A stretch of 64,000 bases of DNA from an uncultured Gemmiger sp. Lineage in GTDB: Bacteria > Bacillota > Clostridia > Oscillospirales > Ruminococcaceae. Of this stretch, positions 1-9,595 are shown in pieces (position 1 is the first letter of the stretch; every line of letters starts with the position of its first letter). Below the pieces are notes generated by a model. It worked only from the letters and a program-made list of their open reading frames with translations, had not been told where the DNA came from and did no database searches. Where the stretch lies: contig CAKSUQ010000011.1 of assembly GCA_934502625.1 (NCBI GenBank), positions 1 to 64,000 of the forward strand. Direction: 5' to 3'. Both the position numbers and the translations under genes were made by a program.

Positions 1-63
1 GAGCGACACCCTGCGGCTGTTTTTGTTTTGGAGAAAATAACGTATATATGAGGAGTAATTACA

Positions 64-537
64 ATGCCGCAAACAAAGAAACAGGAAATCGTCTACACCG
101 TCATGATGGTCTGCGTCATGGTCTACGGAATGGTCTGCTACAATATCGCACTGGATGTGGGCGGGATGCAGAATTTCATCTTCGCCGCTGCCCTCAGTGA
201 GCTGCCCATCATGGGCGTCATTGGCTTTTTGCTGGACACGTTCCTGGTCGGCCCCACGGCCATGCGCATCGCTATGGGTTGGTTCACCCCGGGCAAGGAC
301 AAGCAGGTGTTCCTAGTGGCCGCTATCTCCTGTCTGTCCGCGTGGATGATGTGCCCGCTGATGAGCTTTTTCGCCACGCTGTTATTCAAGGATAGCCACA
401 ACGCGAACTTTTTCGCCATGTGGGTACAGACCACGGCGATGAATTACCCGGCGGCTTTTCTGTGGCAGCTGTGTGCCGCGGGTCCGCTGGTGCGATTTGT
501 CTTTGGCAAGGGTCTGGCCGCTATGAAAAAGAAGTGA
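64..537 (+). CDS. DUF2798-type small membrane protein
   Basis: A 157-residue protein with four hydrophobic segments (about residues 12-32, 35-60, 75-100 and 115-145), so an integral membrane protein. The pattern of an early Met-rich helix containing MVYGMVCYN and a later GPTAMRIAMGW block fits the DUF2798 family, whose function is unknown. The start is well supported by GAGGAG eight bases upstream. The gene stands alone; the sequence before it (1-63) looks like the tail of an upstream unit. It may be an efflux or stress-related membrane protein, but nothing in the sequence shows a substrate. Family assignment is moderately sure; function is unassigned. Confidence 0.75.
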   Translation: MPQTKKQEIVYTVMMVCVMVYGMVCYNIALDVGGMQNFIFAAALSELPIMGVIGFLLDTFLVGPTAMRIAMGWFTPGKDKQVFLVAAISCLSAWMMCPLMSFFATLLFKDSHNANFFAMWVQTTAMNYPAAFLWQLCAAGPLVRFVFGKGLAAMKKK

Positions 538-694
538 TAACGATTTCATAATACATCGACAGAAAAAACACAAACCCGATTTTGTACCAATAAAACTGCA
601 CAAAAACCACTTGCCATATTTGGTAATAGTGCTATAATACGGCTGAACCTGAAAATTGCCCTCCTTCCTATTTATATAAGCGGAACGGGGTGGT

Positions 695-750
695 TGTAGG
701 GGCGGATGCTTGCATCCGCCCGCGGGTCGATGCAAGCATCGACCCCTACA
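695..750. repeat. GTAGGGGC-family palindromic repeat, copy 1
   Basis: A 56-bp element with outer inverted ends TGTAGGGGC and GACCCCTACA and two inner palindromes, GGATGCTTGCATCC and TCGATGCAAGCATCGA. It lies between the DUF2798 gene and the V-ATPase operon. Other members of the family are at 8693, 11428, 16059, 35894, 43263 and 47021. The outer ends are conserved and the inner core varies. Confidence 0.85.
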
Positions 751-808
751 GCCGTCCGGGAGAGGGGAACGTTCGCAGGTAAAGCTCCCAAAGAGTGAGG
801 TGCATTGC

Positions 809-1141
809 ATGAAAGATGTCAACGACCTGATGCAGGCCATTTTGGAGATGGATGCCGCCCAGCGCCGCGAAAGCGAGAAAGCAAAGCTGGAGCGTACCAC
901 CCGGCTGGCTGCACTGGACGAGCAGAAACAGAAGATCATCGCGGAGTGTGACGCCCGCGAGAAGGCCGAGTCCGAAGCCGCCGCCAAGGCTGCCGAGGAG
1001 GGCAACGCCGCCGCGCTGGCCGCACTGGAAGCCCAGCGCCAACAGGCCGCCGAGGCCATGACCGCCGCCGCCAAAGCCCACGAGGCCGACTGGTGCACTG
1101 AGCTTGTACAGCGCGCCTTGGGCGGGGAGGCCGCACAATGA
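809..1141 (+). CDS. V-type ATPase peripheral-stalk subunit G/H
   Basis: A 110-residue, almost entirely helical, Ala/Glu/Lys-rich protein (residues 15-100) with heptad character, as expected for the G/H peripheral-stalk subunit that pairs with subunit E in V/A-type ATPases. It is the first gene of the operon. The ATG at 809 is preceded by GTGAGG; a longer open frame upstream runs through the palindromic repeat and is not credible. Its stop overlaps the subunit C start in an ATGA junction, which suggests coupled translation. The sequence is low-complexity, so the assignment rests on position and coiled-coil character more than on motifs. Confidence 0.75.
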   Translation: MKDVNDLMQAILEMDAAQRRESEKAKLERTTRLAALDEQKQKIIAECDAREKAESEAAAKAAEEGNAAALAALEAQRQQAAEAMTAAAKAHEADWCTELVQRALGGEAAQ

Positions 1142-2196
1142 CCCGAACGGGCAAAGCCTCCGGCAACGCCGTGCTGGCAAAGGCACGTGCGCTGTATGGC
1201 GAGCGCCTGCGCGCCGACGATTACCGCCGCCTGATGGGCTGCCGCACGATGACCGAGCTTACTGCGGCGCTGAAGGAACACCCCGTCTACGCCGACGCGC
1301 TGGCCGACGTCAACCCACAGTACGCCCGCCGCGCCCAGCTGGAAAGCCTGCTGCGCCAGAGCCTGTACAACCGCTACGACAGCCTTTGCCGCTATGACCG
1401 CAGCTCGGGCAGCAAGGTGTACGAATACTTCACCCTCTGCGCCGAGGTCGACGAGCTGACCGCTGCGATGCGCTGTCTGGATGCAGGCCGCCCCGGCGAC
1501 TACCTGTTCCGCCTGCCGGAGTTCATGCAGCAGCGCTGCTGCATCGACCTCTATGCGCTGGCCAAGGCGACCGGGCTGGACGGTATTCTGGCCGCAGTGG
1601 CCGGTACGCCGTGGGAAAAGGTTCTGGCACCGCTGAAAACCGCCAAGCCTGACCGCGGCCTGACCGCCCAGGCCGAGCCGCTTTTGCAGGATCGCCGCCA
1701 CAGGGCGCTGGTAGCGCTGGCACCGATGGGGAAGGGCACAAGCGCTGCGCCTACGCTGCGCGACCTTGTGGAGCTGGAGTGCGACACCTCCGCCGTCTCG
1801 AACGCCGCGCGGCTCATCCGCATCGGCGCACCGGATTCGGTGGTGCGCACAAACGCCCGCCGCGACTGCACGGCGCTGACCCACGACGAGTGGGAGTACC
1901 TGCTCGCCGCCCGTGATCTGCCCACCTTCAAGGCGCGGTTCGCCAAGACGAAGTACGGCCCGCTGCTGGGGCACCACGAGTACAGCGTGCTGAAGGAAGG
2001 CTTCTTCCACTACCGGTGCGACTGGTGCCGCAAGTGGCTGCGGTTCTCCACCGACCCGACGCTGGTCATGATGTGTTACGTCTGGCTGGCGCAGTGCGAG
2101 GTGCAGGATCTCGACCACATCATCGAGGGCGTGCATTACAAGCTGCCGCCCGAAGATGTCCAGCCGCTGCTGGTAAGCTTTGATGAGAACGATTGA
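1138..2196 (+). CDS. ntpC: V-type ATPase subunit C (AC39/d-type)
   Basis: A 352-residue soluble helical protein. Its repeated RRLMGC..MTEL / LRQSLYNRYDSL / EYFTLCAEVDEL pattern matches the V-ATPase subunit C (AC39) family, which forms the funnel linking the central stalk to the membrane rotor. Length agrees with the family. It begins inside the last codons of the preceding stalk gene and is followed after 20 bp by subunit I. The middle (about residues 100-250) is rich in Arg and Ala and less conserved. Its place between stalk and membrane subunits makes the identity secure. Confidence 0.88.
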   Translation: MTRTGKASGNAVLAKARALYGERLRADDYRRLMGCRTMTELTAALKEHPVYADALADVNPQYARRAQLESLLRQSLYNRYDSLCRYDRSSGSKVYEYFTLCAEVDELTAAMRCLDAGRPGDYLFRLPEFMQQRCCIDLYALAKATGLDGILAAVAGTPWEKVLAPLKTAKPDRGLTAQAEPLLQDRRHRALVALAPMGKGTSAAPTLRDLVELECDTSAVSNAARLIRIGAPDSVVRTNARRDCTALTHDEWEYLLAARDLPTFKARFAKTKYGPLLGHHEYSVLKEGFFHYRCDWCRKWLRFSTDPTLVMMCYVWLAQCEVQDLDHIIEGVHYKLPPEDVQPLLVSFDEND

Positions 2197-2216
2197 CCAA
2201 AAGGAGTGTGAACTGA

Positions 2217-4127
2217 TTGGTTGAAAAGATGAAACTGGTGCGGGTGCAGGGCACGATGCCCCAGCTGAACGAGTTTATCGGCTCGTGCTGCATGGACGGA
2301 CGCTTTGACCTCGAACCCGCCACCAGATATATGTCGGAATCGCTGGGGTACGGCGCTCTGAACGAGGAAAACCCCCACACCGCGATCCGCGACCAGATCG
2401 AGACCATGGCCGAGGAGGCCAACATACAGCTGCACGAGGAGCAGCAGCACACCGACCCGGTGGACGCCGAAGGCCGCAGCTACCTGAGCGACCTGCTGGA
2501 AAAGATCGACGACCTCTGCGCCGAGCGCAAGATCCTGCTCGACCAGAAAAAGCTCTGCGAGGACGGCATCGAGCAGTACAGCCACTTCACAGGCCTGAAG
2601 GTCAACGTGGACGACATCCTCGACTGCGCGCACGTCAAAATTCGCTTCGGCTTCCTGCCGACCGAGGGCTACAACAAGCTGATGAACAACTACGGCGACG
2701 ACCCGTATATCCTGTTCACCCCCTGCAGCCAGACGAAGACCGGCTATTGGGGCGTCTATATGACCCCGCGTGAGCATGCGCTGGAGACCGACGGCATCTT
2801 CTCGATGCTCTACTTTGAGCCGGTGCGCGTGCCCGGCGCGGCCGGTTCGCCGGAGGAGATCATCGAGCACTTCAAAGAGAACCTCGACGTCGTCAACAAG
2901 AGCGTCGACGAGGTCAACGGCCGCATCGCCGCCCTGTGGCAGCAAAACGCCGACAAGGTGCAGCTTTTGTACAACACGGCCTGCTACTACGCCGCTGTGT
3001 ATGACCTGCGCCGGATGGCAGCGGTCAAGGGACAGCACTTCTTCTGCGTCGGTTGGGTACCCGCGCCGGAGGTGGACGAGGTCGCGGGCAAAGCCCGCGC
3101 CATCAAGGGGCTGCGCGTCACAGTTGATGAGCCGGAATCCGCCGGCAAGATGACGCCCCCCACCAAGCTGAAAAACCCGTGGTGGAGCCGCCCTTTTGAG
3201 TTTTTCGTCGAAATGTACGGTCTGCCCGCCTACGGCGAGACAGATGTCACCGGCTTTGTAGCAATCACATTCACCGTGCTGTTTGGTATGATGTTTGGCG
3301 ATGTCGGGCAGGGGATCGTGCTGGCACTGTTCAGCACCTTCATGTGGAAGGTCAAGCACAATGACCTGTTCCACCTGATGATCCCCTGCGGCATTTCGAG
3401 CGCGATCTTCGGCTTGGTCTATGGTTCTCTCTTTGGCTACGAGGAGGCCCTCGACCCGCTCTACCATGCGCTTGGCATGGCAGGCAAGCCCGTTTCGGTC
3501 ATGGATTCCATCACCGGTATCCTGATGGTGGCTGTCTACATCGGCATCGTTCTGGTGCTGGCCGCCATGTGCCTGAACATGTATACCCACGCCCGCCACA
3601 AGGAATGGGGCGAGTTCATCTTCTCGCCCAACGGCCTTGTGGGCATGGTGACCTACCTGTGCGGCGTCGATCTGGCAAGCGCCTATATGGGCGCGGTCAC
3701 CTTCCTGCCGCAGATCGTTGCGATCATTGGCATGGTGGCAGGCTTGATCCTGCTGCTGTTTGCCGAGCTGCTCGCCCCGATGGTGGAGGGCAGGCCGTGG
3801 AAGCCTGCGGGCGGCATGGGCAACTACCTGATGCAGAGCGTGTTTGAGCTGCTGGAAACGGTGCTGAGCTACCTTTCCAACACGATCTCCTTCCTGCGCG
3901 TGGGCGCGTTCGTCATCGTCCACGCCAGCATGATGATGGTCGTCTTCACGCTGGCCGGTACGCCGAACAACATCGTGGTTGTCATTCTGGGCAACATCGT
4001 GGTCATCTGCCTCGAAGCGCTGCTGTCGGCCATTCAGGGCATCCGTCTGGAGTTCTACGAGATGTTCAGCCGCTGCTACAAGGGCGGCGGCCGCAAGTTC
4101 GTGGCATTCAATCGTAAGAAAGCATAA
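2217..4127 (+). CDS. ntpI: V-type ATPase membrane subunit I (a-type)
   Basis: A 636-residue subunit I/a, the stator that carries ions past the rotor ring. Residues 1-330 form the cytoplasmic arm. The second half has about seven membrane segments, including FGMMFGDVGQG and SFLRVGAFVIVHASM; the latter contains the essential Arg facing the c-ring. The start is a TTG at 2217, ten bases after AAGGAG, giving an N-terminus M-V-E-K-M-K that is usual for the family; the ATG at 2229 is an alternative. It sits directly before the c-ring gene, as in other clostridial ntp operons. Confidence 0.93.
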   Translation: MVEKMKLVRVQGTMPQLNEFIGSCCMDGRFDLEPATRYMSESLGYGALNEENPHTAIRDQIETMAEEANIQLHEEQQHTDPVDAEGRSYLSDLLEKIDDLCAERKILLDQKKLCEDGIEQYSHFTGLKVNVDDILDCAHVKIRFGFLPTEGYNKLMNNYGDDPYILFTPCSQTKTGYWGVYMTPREHALETDGIFSMLYFEPVRVPGAAGSPEEIIEHFKENLDVVNKSVDEVNGRIAALWQQNADKVQLLYNTACYYAAVYDLRRMAAVKGQHFFCVGWVPAPEVDEVAGKARAIKGLRVTVDEPESAGKMTPPTKLKNPWWSRPFEFFVEMYGLPAYGETDVTGFVAITFTVLFGMMFGDVGQGIVLALFSTFMWKVKHNDLFHLMIPCGISSAIFGLVYGSLFGYEEALDPLYHALGMAGKPVSVMDSITGILMVAVYIGIVLVLAAMCLNMYTHARHKEWGEFIFSPNGLVGMVTYLCGVDLASAYMGAVTFLPQIVAIIGMVAGLILLLFAELLAPMVEGRPWKPAGGMGNYLMQSVFELLETVLSYLSNTISFLRVGAFVIVHASMMMVVFTLAGTPNNIVVVILGNIVVICLEALLSAIQGIRLEFYEMFSRCYKGGGRKFVAFNRKKA

Positions 4128-4172
4128 ATCCATAAGGAAAGTATAAATCAAAAAATTACGGAGGGTTCCATT

Positions 4173-4550
4173 ATGAAAACCAAGTTCAGCAAGCTGTTCG
4201 TTACCATTCTGATCGTTGCCGCCGTTACCTGCTGCGGTGCGCTGGGCGTCTTCGCTGCCGATGATGCCAACACCGATACCGCCGCCGCCACTACGGCGTC
4301 CGAGACCGTCAACACCGACAATGACCACAACTCCTCCTTGAGCATTGGTCTGGTCGCGGCTGCACTGGCTACCGGCCTTGCCGGTATCGGCGGCGGCATG
4401 GCTGTCGCTTCCGCCGCGCCTGCCGCTATCGCTGCCAACAGCGAGAACGAGAAGACCTTCGGTAAGAGCCTGATCTTCGTCGCCTTGGGCGAGTCCATCG
4501 CCCTGTACGGTCTGGTCATCTCCATCATGATCCTGTCGAAGCTGGTGTAA
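4173..4550 (+). CDS. ntpK: V-type ATPase rotor-ring subunit K (c-type)
   Basis: A 125-residue proteolipid with a leading hydrophobic segment (residues 5-29, ending near VFAA) that looks like a signal peptide. A Thr/Asp-rich linker (30-55) follows, then one two-helix hairpin (57-80 and 95-122). The ion-binding carboxylate is the Glu in ALGESIALYG. One hairpin plus a cleavable leader resembles the Thermus-type ring subunit rather than the four-helix Enterococcus NtpK. Glu-Ser-x-x-x-Tyr resembles a sodium-site pattern, but a Gly stands where helix 1 of sodium rings has Gln (hand alignment), so the coupling ion is uncertain. Confidence 0.9.
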   Translation: MKTKFSKLFVTILIVAAVTCCGALGVFAADDANTDTAAATTASETVNTDNDHNSSLSIGLVAAALATGLAGIGGGMAVASAAPAAIAANSENEKTFGKSLIFVALGESIALYGLVISIMILSKLV

Positions 4551-4554
4551 CGCC

Positions 4555-4860
4555 ATGCGGTTCTTTCTCATCAGCGATAACTCCGACGCCATGAATGGTC
4601 TGCGCCTTGCGGGTATTGAGGGCACCGTCGCCCGTAGCGAGGCCGACCTTCGCAAAGCGCTGGAGCTGGCCGCCCGGCAGCCGGACATCGCCGTGCTGCT
4701 GGTGACCGAGAAGATCGCAGAGACCTACACGGCCGTGCTGGACAGCGCCCGCGCGTCCGGTGCGCCCCTGCTCATCACCGTGCCCTCCACCGGCGGCGGT
4801 GCTGCCGGTAAGGATCGCCTGACCCGCTATATCCGCGAGGCCATCGGCGTCAAGATTTGA
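4555..4860 (+). CDS. V-type ATPase subunit F
   Basis: A 101-residue soluble alpha/beta protein with the subunit F pattern: RFFLISDNSDAMNGLRLAGIEG at the start, a central IAVLLVTEKIAE strand-helix, and a C-terminal LLITVPS segment. Subunit F sits on the central rotor shaft with subunit D. It starts four bases after the ring-subunit stop and is followed by subunit E. Length and order fit the family. The N-terminal Rossmann-like strand is clear and there is no sign of damage. Confidence 0.9.
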   Translation: MRFFLISDNSDAMNGLRLAGIEGTVARSEADLRKALELAARQPDIAVLLVTEKIAETYTAVLDSARASGAPLLITVPSTGGGAAGKDRLTRYIREAIGVKI

Positions 4861-4871
4861 GAGGTGTGACC

Positions 4872-5462
4872 ATGAACGAATTAGATACCCGCGCCGAGCG
4901 CTTTCTGGATTCCATCCGCGCCGAGGGCGAGGCTGCCTGTGCCGCTATCAAAGAGGAGACCGAGCGCACGATCAACAGCCAGCTGGACGAGACGCGCAAG
5001 GCCGAAAACGCCCGCGTGGAGCGCACCCTGCGCTTTGAGACCGAGCGTGCCCGTACCCGCGCCAACCGTGACCTGAGCGCCGCCCGCATGGCCGCCCGCG
5101 CCACGCTGGCCGCCCGGCGCCAGCAGATCGCCGACGAGACCTTCGCCAAGGCAAAGGCGCAGCTGGGGGATTTTGCCGCCAGCGACAAGTACGCCGCTTG
5201 GCTGCAGACCGAGGCCGCCGCACTGGCCGAGGCACTGGGCGAAGGTGCGCAGCTTGCCGCCCGCACGGCTGACCTGCCGCTGCTGCAAAACGTCAAGCTG
5301 CCCGCAGGCGCAGCGCTGACCGCCGACGACAGCATTGCCATCGGCGGGCTGAAGGGCGCGAATCCCGCCAAAGGGCTGGCTGCCGACGACACGCTGGCAG
5401 CGCGGCTCGACGCCCAGCACGAGTGGTTTTTGCAGAACGCCGGGCTGGAAATTAACATTTGA
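4872..5462 (+). CDS. ntpE: V-type ATPase peripheral-stalk subunit E
   Basis: A 196-residue protein: a long N-terminal helix (about residues 1-105, heptads of Glu/Arg/Ala) followed by a compact alpha/beta C-terminal domain ending in HEWFLQNAGLEI, as in subunit E. With the G/H subunit it forms the stator stalk that holds the A3B3 head. The ATG at 4872 is chosen because GAGAGGTG lies just upstream; a TTG at 4857 in the same frame overlaps the previous stop and lacks a site. The catalytic A subunit follows with a 12-bp gap. Confidence 0.88.
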   Translation: MNELDTRAERFLDSIRAEGEAACAAIKEETERTINSQLDETRKAENARVERTLRFETERARTRANRDLSAARMAARATLAARRQQIADETFAKAKAQLGDFAASDKYAAWLQTEAAALAEALGEGAQLAARTADLPLLQNVKLPAGAALTADDSIAIGGLKGANPAKGLAADDTLAARLDAQHEWFLQNAGLEINI

Positions 5463-5473
5463 GGGGCAAAGCA

Positions 5474-7228
5474 ATGGAAAATAAAATTTACAGCATCAAC
5501 GGCCCCGTTGTCACCATCAAGGGCAAGACCGATCTGGAAATGATGGAGATGGTCTATGTCGGCAAGGCACGCCTTGTCGGCGAGGTCATCCGCATGAACG
5601 AAAAAGAGACTACGATTCAGGTCTATGAGGAGACCGGCGGCCTGAAGGCAGGCGAGCCTGTCGAGAGCACGGGCGGCCCGCTGTCCGTGACCCTCGGCCC
5701 CGGCATCCTGCGCAATATTTACGACGGCATCCAGCGCCCGCTGCCCGCCATTGAAAGCCACATGGGCAGTTTTATCGAGCGCGGCGCGCATGAGCCGTCT
5801 CTGGACGAGGCCGCCAAGTGGGACGTGACCGTGACCGTCAAGACAGGGGACACCCTGACCCCGGGTCAGATTTACGCCACCTGCCCCGAGACCCCGGCCA
5901 TCGAGCACCGCTGCATGGTGCCGCCGACGGTCTCCGGCACGGTCACCTGGGTGGCCGACAACGGCAGCTACACCGTCAACGAGCCTATCGTCAAGCTGAC
6001 CGACGCCAAGGGTAAGGAGCACACGCTGACCCTCTGCCAGAAGTGGCCCATCCGCACCCCGCGCCCGTCTGCCGAGCGCATGACTTCGCCCCGCCCGCTG
6101 ATCACGGGTCAGCGTGTCATCGACACGATGTTCCCGCTGGCCAAGGGCGGCGCGGCGGCCATCCCCGGCGGCTTCGGCACCGGCAAGACGATGACCCAGC
6201 ACCAGATCGCAAAATGGTGCGACGCCGACATCATCATCTACGTCGGCTGCGGCGAACGCGGCAACGAGATGACGCAGGCGCTGCAGGAATTCAGTGAGCT
6301 GGTCGACCCCCGCACGGGCAAGAGCCTGATGGATCGTACCGTGCTGATCGCCAACACGTCCAACATGCCCGTTGCCGCGCGTGAGGCATCCATCTACACC
6401 GGCATCACGCTGGCCGAGTATTACCGCGACATGGGCTACCACGCCGCCATGATGGCTGACTCTACCTCCCGCTGGGCCGAGGCTCTGCGCGAGATCAGCG
6501 GCCGTCTGGAGGAGATGCCTGCCGATGAGGGCTATCCTGCGTACCTGCCCAGCCGTCTGGCGGAGTTCTACGAGCGCGCCGGTTATGTCAAGACGCTGAA
6601 CGGTGCGGAAGGTTCTGTCTCCGTTATCGGCGCCGTCAGCCCGCAGGGCAACGACTTCTCGGAGCCTGTCACCCAGAACACGAAGCGCTTCACCCGCTGC
6701 TTCTGGGCGCTGGATAAATCGCTGGCCTACGCCCGCCACTATCCCGCCATCAACTGGAACGACTCCTACAGCGAGTATCTGGGCGACCTCGGCGGCTGGT
6801 ACTACGACAACGTCGGCCACGACTTCATGTCCTGCCGTGAGCGCATCGCCAACCTGCTGCTGCAGGAGAACAATCTGATGCAGATCGTCAAGCTGATCGG
6901 CTCGGACGTGCTGCCCGACGACCAGAAGCTGACGATTGAGATCGCCCGCGTTATCCGCGTCGGCTTTTTGCAGCAGAACGCTTTCCACGCCGTGGACACC
7001 TACGTCCCGCTGGAAAAGCAGCTGAAAATGATGGAAACCATTCTGTACCTGTACGATAAGTGCGCCGCACTCGTCGCCAAGCAGGTGCCTGTCAGCCGTC
7101 TGCTGGCCACCGGCCTGTTTGACGAGCTGGTCCAGATGAAGTATACCGTGCCCAACGACGATTTGAGCAAGCTGGACGAGCTGCAAAAAGCAATCGACAC
7201 CAAGCTGGCCGCCGTGGCCCAGGGCTGA
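5474..7228 (+). CDS. ntpA: V-type ATPase catalytic subunit A
   Basis: The 584-residue nucleotide-binding catalytic subunit. The phosphate-binding loop GGFGTGKT is at residues 232-239. CGERGNEM and the [20 protein letters not shown] block carry the catalytic Glu and the arginine-bearing segment. The A-type non-homologous insert is present between about residues 110 and 190, which separates it from subunit B and from F-ATPase beta. The ATG at 5474 follows GAGGGGCAAAG; an in-frame TTG at 5459 overlaps the previous stop and is not used. Length is typical of the family. Confidence 0.97.
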   Translation: MENKIYSINGPVVTIKGKTDLEMMEMVYVGKARLVGEVIRMNEKETTIQVYEETGGLKAGEPVESTGGPLSVTLGPGILRNIYDGIQRPLPAIESHMGSFIERGAHEPSLDEAAKWDVTVTVKTGDTLTPGQIYATCPETPAIEHRCMVPPTVSGTVTWVADNGSYTVNEPIVKLTDAKGKEHTLTLCQKWPIRTPRPSAERMTSPRPLITGQRVIDTMFPLAKGGAAAIPGGFGTGKTMTQHQIAKWCDADIIIYVGCGERGNEMTQALQEFSELVDPRTGKSLMDRTVLIANTSNMPVAAREASIYTGITLAEYYRDMGYHAAMMADSTSRWAEALREISGRLEEMPADEGYPAYLPSRLAEFYERAGYVKTLNGAEGSVSVIGAVSPQGNDFSEPVTQNTKRFTRCFWALDKSLAYARHYPAINWNDSYSEYLGDLGGWYYDNVGHDFMSCRERIANLLLQENNLMQIVKLIGSDVLPDDQKLTIEIARVIRVGFLQQNAFHAVDTYVPLEKQLKMMETILYLYDKCAALVAKQVPVSRLLATGLFDELVQMKYTVPNDDLSKLDELQKAIDTKLAAVAQG

Positions 7229-7243
7229 TGAGGAGGGAACAAC

Positions 7244-8638
7244 ATGATTCTGGAACATATCGGACTTTCCCAAATCAACGGCAGTCTGGTCGTGCTGGAC
7301 GGCGTCAAGGGCGTCCAGTATGACGAAATGGCAGAGCTGCACCTCGACGACGGCTCGACCCGCGTGGGCCGTGTTGTCCGTGTCGATGGTGACCGCTGCG
7401 TTATTCAGGTCTTTGAGGGCACACGCGGTTTGAGCCTTGTCAACAACCGCACGGTGCTGACCGGCCACCCGATGATGATGGATTTGAGCCCCGAGCTGCT
7501 GGGCCGCGTGCTGGACGGTCTGGGCCGCCCCATCGACGGCCTCGGTGACATTTACCCCGTCGCCCGCCGCGATGTCAACGGTGCGCCCATCAACCCCGTC
7601 AGCCGTGTCTACCCCCGCAACTACATCCACACCGGCATTTCTTCGATCGACTGCCTGGCCACGCTGATCCGCGGCCAGAAGCTGCCGATCTTCTCCGGCT
7701 CCGGCATGAAGCACAATGAGCTGGCCGTCCAGATCGTCCGTCAGGCCAGCGTGGCCGACGGGTCGGACTTCGCCATCGTGTTCGCCGCTATGGGCGTCAA
7801 GAACGACGTTGCGTCGTACTTCCGCGAGAGCTTCGAGAGCTGCGGCGCCATGGAGCGCGTCGTCATGCTGCTGAACCTCGCCAACGACCCCATCATCGAG
7901 CGTATCATCACGCCGCGCGCCGCGCTGACCGTGGCGGAATATCTGGCCTTTGACCTGAACAAGAACGTGCTGGTCATCCTGACCGATATGACGAGCTACT
8001 GCGAGGCCCTGCGCGAGTTCTCGTCCTCCAAGGGCGAGATCCCGGGCCGCAAGGGCTTCCCCGGTTACCTGTATTCCGATCTGGCCAGCCTGTACGAGCG
8101 CGCCGGTATCATCAAGGGCAGCAAGGGCTCTGTGACCCAGATCCCGATCCTGACCATGCCCGGCGACGACATTACCCACCCCATCCCCGACCTGACGGGC
8201 TACATCACCGAGGGGCAGATCGTGCTGGACCGCGGCATGGATGCCACCGGCCTGTATCCGCCTGTATCCGTGCTGCCCAGCCTGTCCCGTCTGATGAAGG
8301 ACGGCATCGGCGCGGGCTACACCCGCGAGGATCACGTCACGCTGTCGAACCAGCTGTTCGCCAGCTATGCCAAGGTGCAGGACGCCAAGGCACTGGCCAG
8401 CGTCATCGGCGAGGAGGAGCTGTCTCAGAGCGACAAGCAGCTGATGGCCTTTGGCCGCGCGTTTGAGCAGGAGTTCATCGGGCAGGGCAACACCGACCGC
8501 ACGATGGAGCAGACCCTCGACCTCGGTTGGGAGCTGCTGGCATCGCTGCCCCGCAACGCTCTCGACCGCTGCGACGCCGCAACGCTGGATAAGTACTACG
8601 AACCGGCGAAGGCAAGAATCGCGAAAGATAAAAAATAA
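7244..8638 (+). CDS. ntpB: V-type ATPase regulatory subunit B
   Basis: A 464-residue non-catalytic partner of subunit A. It has the alpha/beta ATPase fold ([37 protein letters not shown]) but [10 protein letters not shown] in place of a functional Walker A, as expected for subunit B. The segment [14 protein letters not shown] is also diagnostic. GAGGAGGG lies seven bases before the ATG. The stop codon falls inside the left terminal repeat of an inserted MITE-like element (8635-8842), so the last codons may have been altered by that insertion. Confidence 0.97.
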   Translation: MILEHIGLSQINGSLVVLDGVKGVQYDEMAELHLDDGSTRVGRVVRVDGDRCVIQVFEGTRGLSLVNNRTVLTGHPMMMDLSPELLGRVLDGLGRPIDGLGDIYPVARRDVNGAPINPVSRVYPRNYIHTGISSIDCLATLIRGQKLPIFSGSGMKHNELAVQIVRQASVADGSDFAIVFAAMGVKNDVASYFRESFESCGAMERVVMLLNLANDPIIERIITPRAALTVAEYLAFDLNKNVLVILTDMTSYCEALREFSSSKGEIPGRKGFPGYLYSDLASLYERAGIIKGSKGSVTQIPILTMPGDDITHPIPDLTGYITEGQIVLDRGMDATGLYPPVSVLPSLSRLMKDGIGAGYTREDHVTLSNQLFASYAKVQDAKALASVIGEEELSQSDKQLMAFGRAFEQEFIGQGNTDRTMEQTLDLGWELLASLPRNALDRCDAATLDKYYEPAKARIAKDKK

Positions 8639-8842
8639 TAGATAAAAGATAATAAAAAGTGTGGAGTTTTGGCCCTAAGGCCAAAACAAAAACGTAGGGG
8701 CGGATTCCATATCCGCCCGCGGCACCTGCCGTAAGCTGCACGGGCGCATATAGAATGCGCCCCTACGGCGGCAGAGAATTTTTAGGCGGTGCGCAGCGCC
8801 GCGAACCACCATATTTATTATCTGTTATCTTTTATCTATTAT
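8635..8842. mobile_element. MITE-like insertion between subunits B and D
   Basis: The 208 bp between perfect 18-bp inverted ends (ATAATAGATAAAAGATAA at 8635-8652 and its complement at 8825-8842) hold no open frame of their own. Inside are a 22-bp palindrome (GTTTTGGCC-ctaa-GGCCAAAAC, 8666-8687) and a GTAGGGGC-family repeat (8693-8767). The left end supplies the stop codon of subunit B and the right end abuts the ribosome-binding site of subunit D. AT-rich ends around a GC-rich core are unlike the neighbouring genes. It could instead be a nested processing hairpin. Confidence 0.6.
8693..8767. repeat. GTAGGGGC-family palindromic repeat, copy 2
   Basis: Outer ends CGTAGGGGCG and CGCCCCTACG enclose the inner cores GGATTCCATATCC and GCGCATATAGAATGCGC, joined by about 25 bp. 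It is nested within the MITE-like element between the subunit B and D genes. The GGATTCCATATCC core recurs exactly at 35894-35922. Confidence 0.85.
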
Positions 8843-8862
8843 CTAAAGGTAAGGAGTTCACA

Positions 8863-9486
8863 ATGGCACAGCAGGTTTTTCCCACAAAATCAAACCTGAT
8901 GGCGACCAAGCGCAGTTTGGCGCTGGCTACGCAGGGCTATGACCTGATGGATCGCAAGCGCAATATCCTTGTGCGCGAGATGATGCAGCTGATCGACCGC
9001 GCAGCGGGCATTCAGGATCGCATCAGCGCGGCCTACGCCGAAGCGTATGAGGCACTGAAAAAGGCGAACATTATGCTCGGCTCGGTCGGCGGCTATGCGG
9101 CCGGTGTGCCGGTGGAACATGGCCTGCAGATGAGCACCCGCAGCGTTATGGGCGTCGAACTGCCCACGCTGAAGCTCAACACCACCTCGCCGCTGGGGCT
9201 GTACTACGATCTGGAATCGACGAACGGCACGCTGGACGTGGCCTACCTCAAATTCAACGAGGTCAAGGCGCTGACCGTCGAGCTGGCCGAGGTCGAGACG
9301 AGCGTCATCCGTCTGGCGGAGGCTATCCAGAAGACCCAGAAGCGCGCCAACGCTCTGGGCAACGTCCAGATTCCCCAGATGCAGAAGACCATCAAGTCCA
9401 TCGACGAGGTGCTGAGCGAGCGCGAACGCGAGGAGTTCAGCCGCCTGAAGGTCATCAAGGCACAAAAAGAAAAAGAGGATGCGTAA
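8863..9486 (+). CDS. ntpD: V-type ATPase central-shaft subunit D
   Basis: A 207-residue protein, mostly two long antiparallel helices (about residues 5-75 and 130-200), the coiled-coil shaft that turns inside the A3B3 head. The N-terminal FPTKSNLMATKRSLALATQGYDLM and the late RANALGNVQIPQMQKTI are family signatures. The ATG at 8863 follows TAAGGAG; an upstream in-frame start would lie in the repeat and is rejected. It is the last gene of the operon and a terminator follows 26 bp later. Confidence 0.95.
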   Translation: MAQQVFPTKSNLMATKRSLALATQGYDLMDRKRNILVREMMQLIDRAAGIQDRISAAYAEAYEALKKANIMLGSVGGYAAGVPVEHGLQMSTRSVMGVELPTLKLNTTSPLGLYYDLESTNGTLDVAYLKFNEVKALTVELAEVETSVIRLAEAIQKTQKRANALGNVQIPQMQKTIKSIDEVLSEREREEFSRLKVIKAQKEKEDA

Positions 9487-9512
9487 CCGCATTCCCCCTT
9501 ATATCTCATGCC

Positions 9513-9543
9513 AAAAAAGGTCGCCGTCCGGCGGCCTTTTTTC
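9513..9543 (+). terminator. Terminator of the V-ATPase operon
   Basis: The stem AGGTCGCC / GGCGGCCT with a GTCC loop is followed by a T-run. It ends the operon before the next short gene. Confidence 0.85.
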
Positions 9544-9595
9544 TTGCAAACGCCCCGCAAACCTGCTACAATCACATGCGAAAGGGGACTTCGCT

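Noticed and set aside
382..8335. Very long open frames on the minus strand across the V-ATPase operon (584, 850 and 1161 residues)
   Set aside because: They are GC-rich shadows of well-conserved genes, with compositions (His, Val, Gln and Arg rich) unlike real proteins and no plausible domains or start sites.
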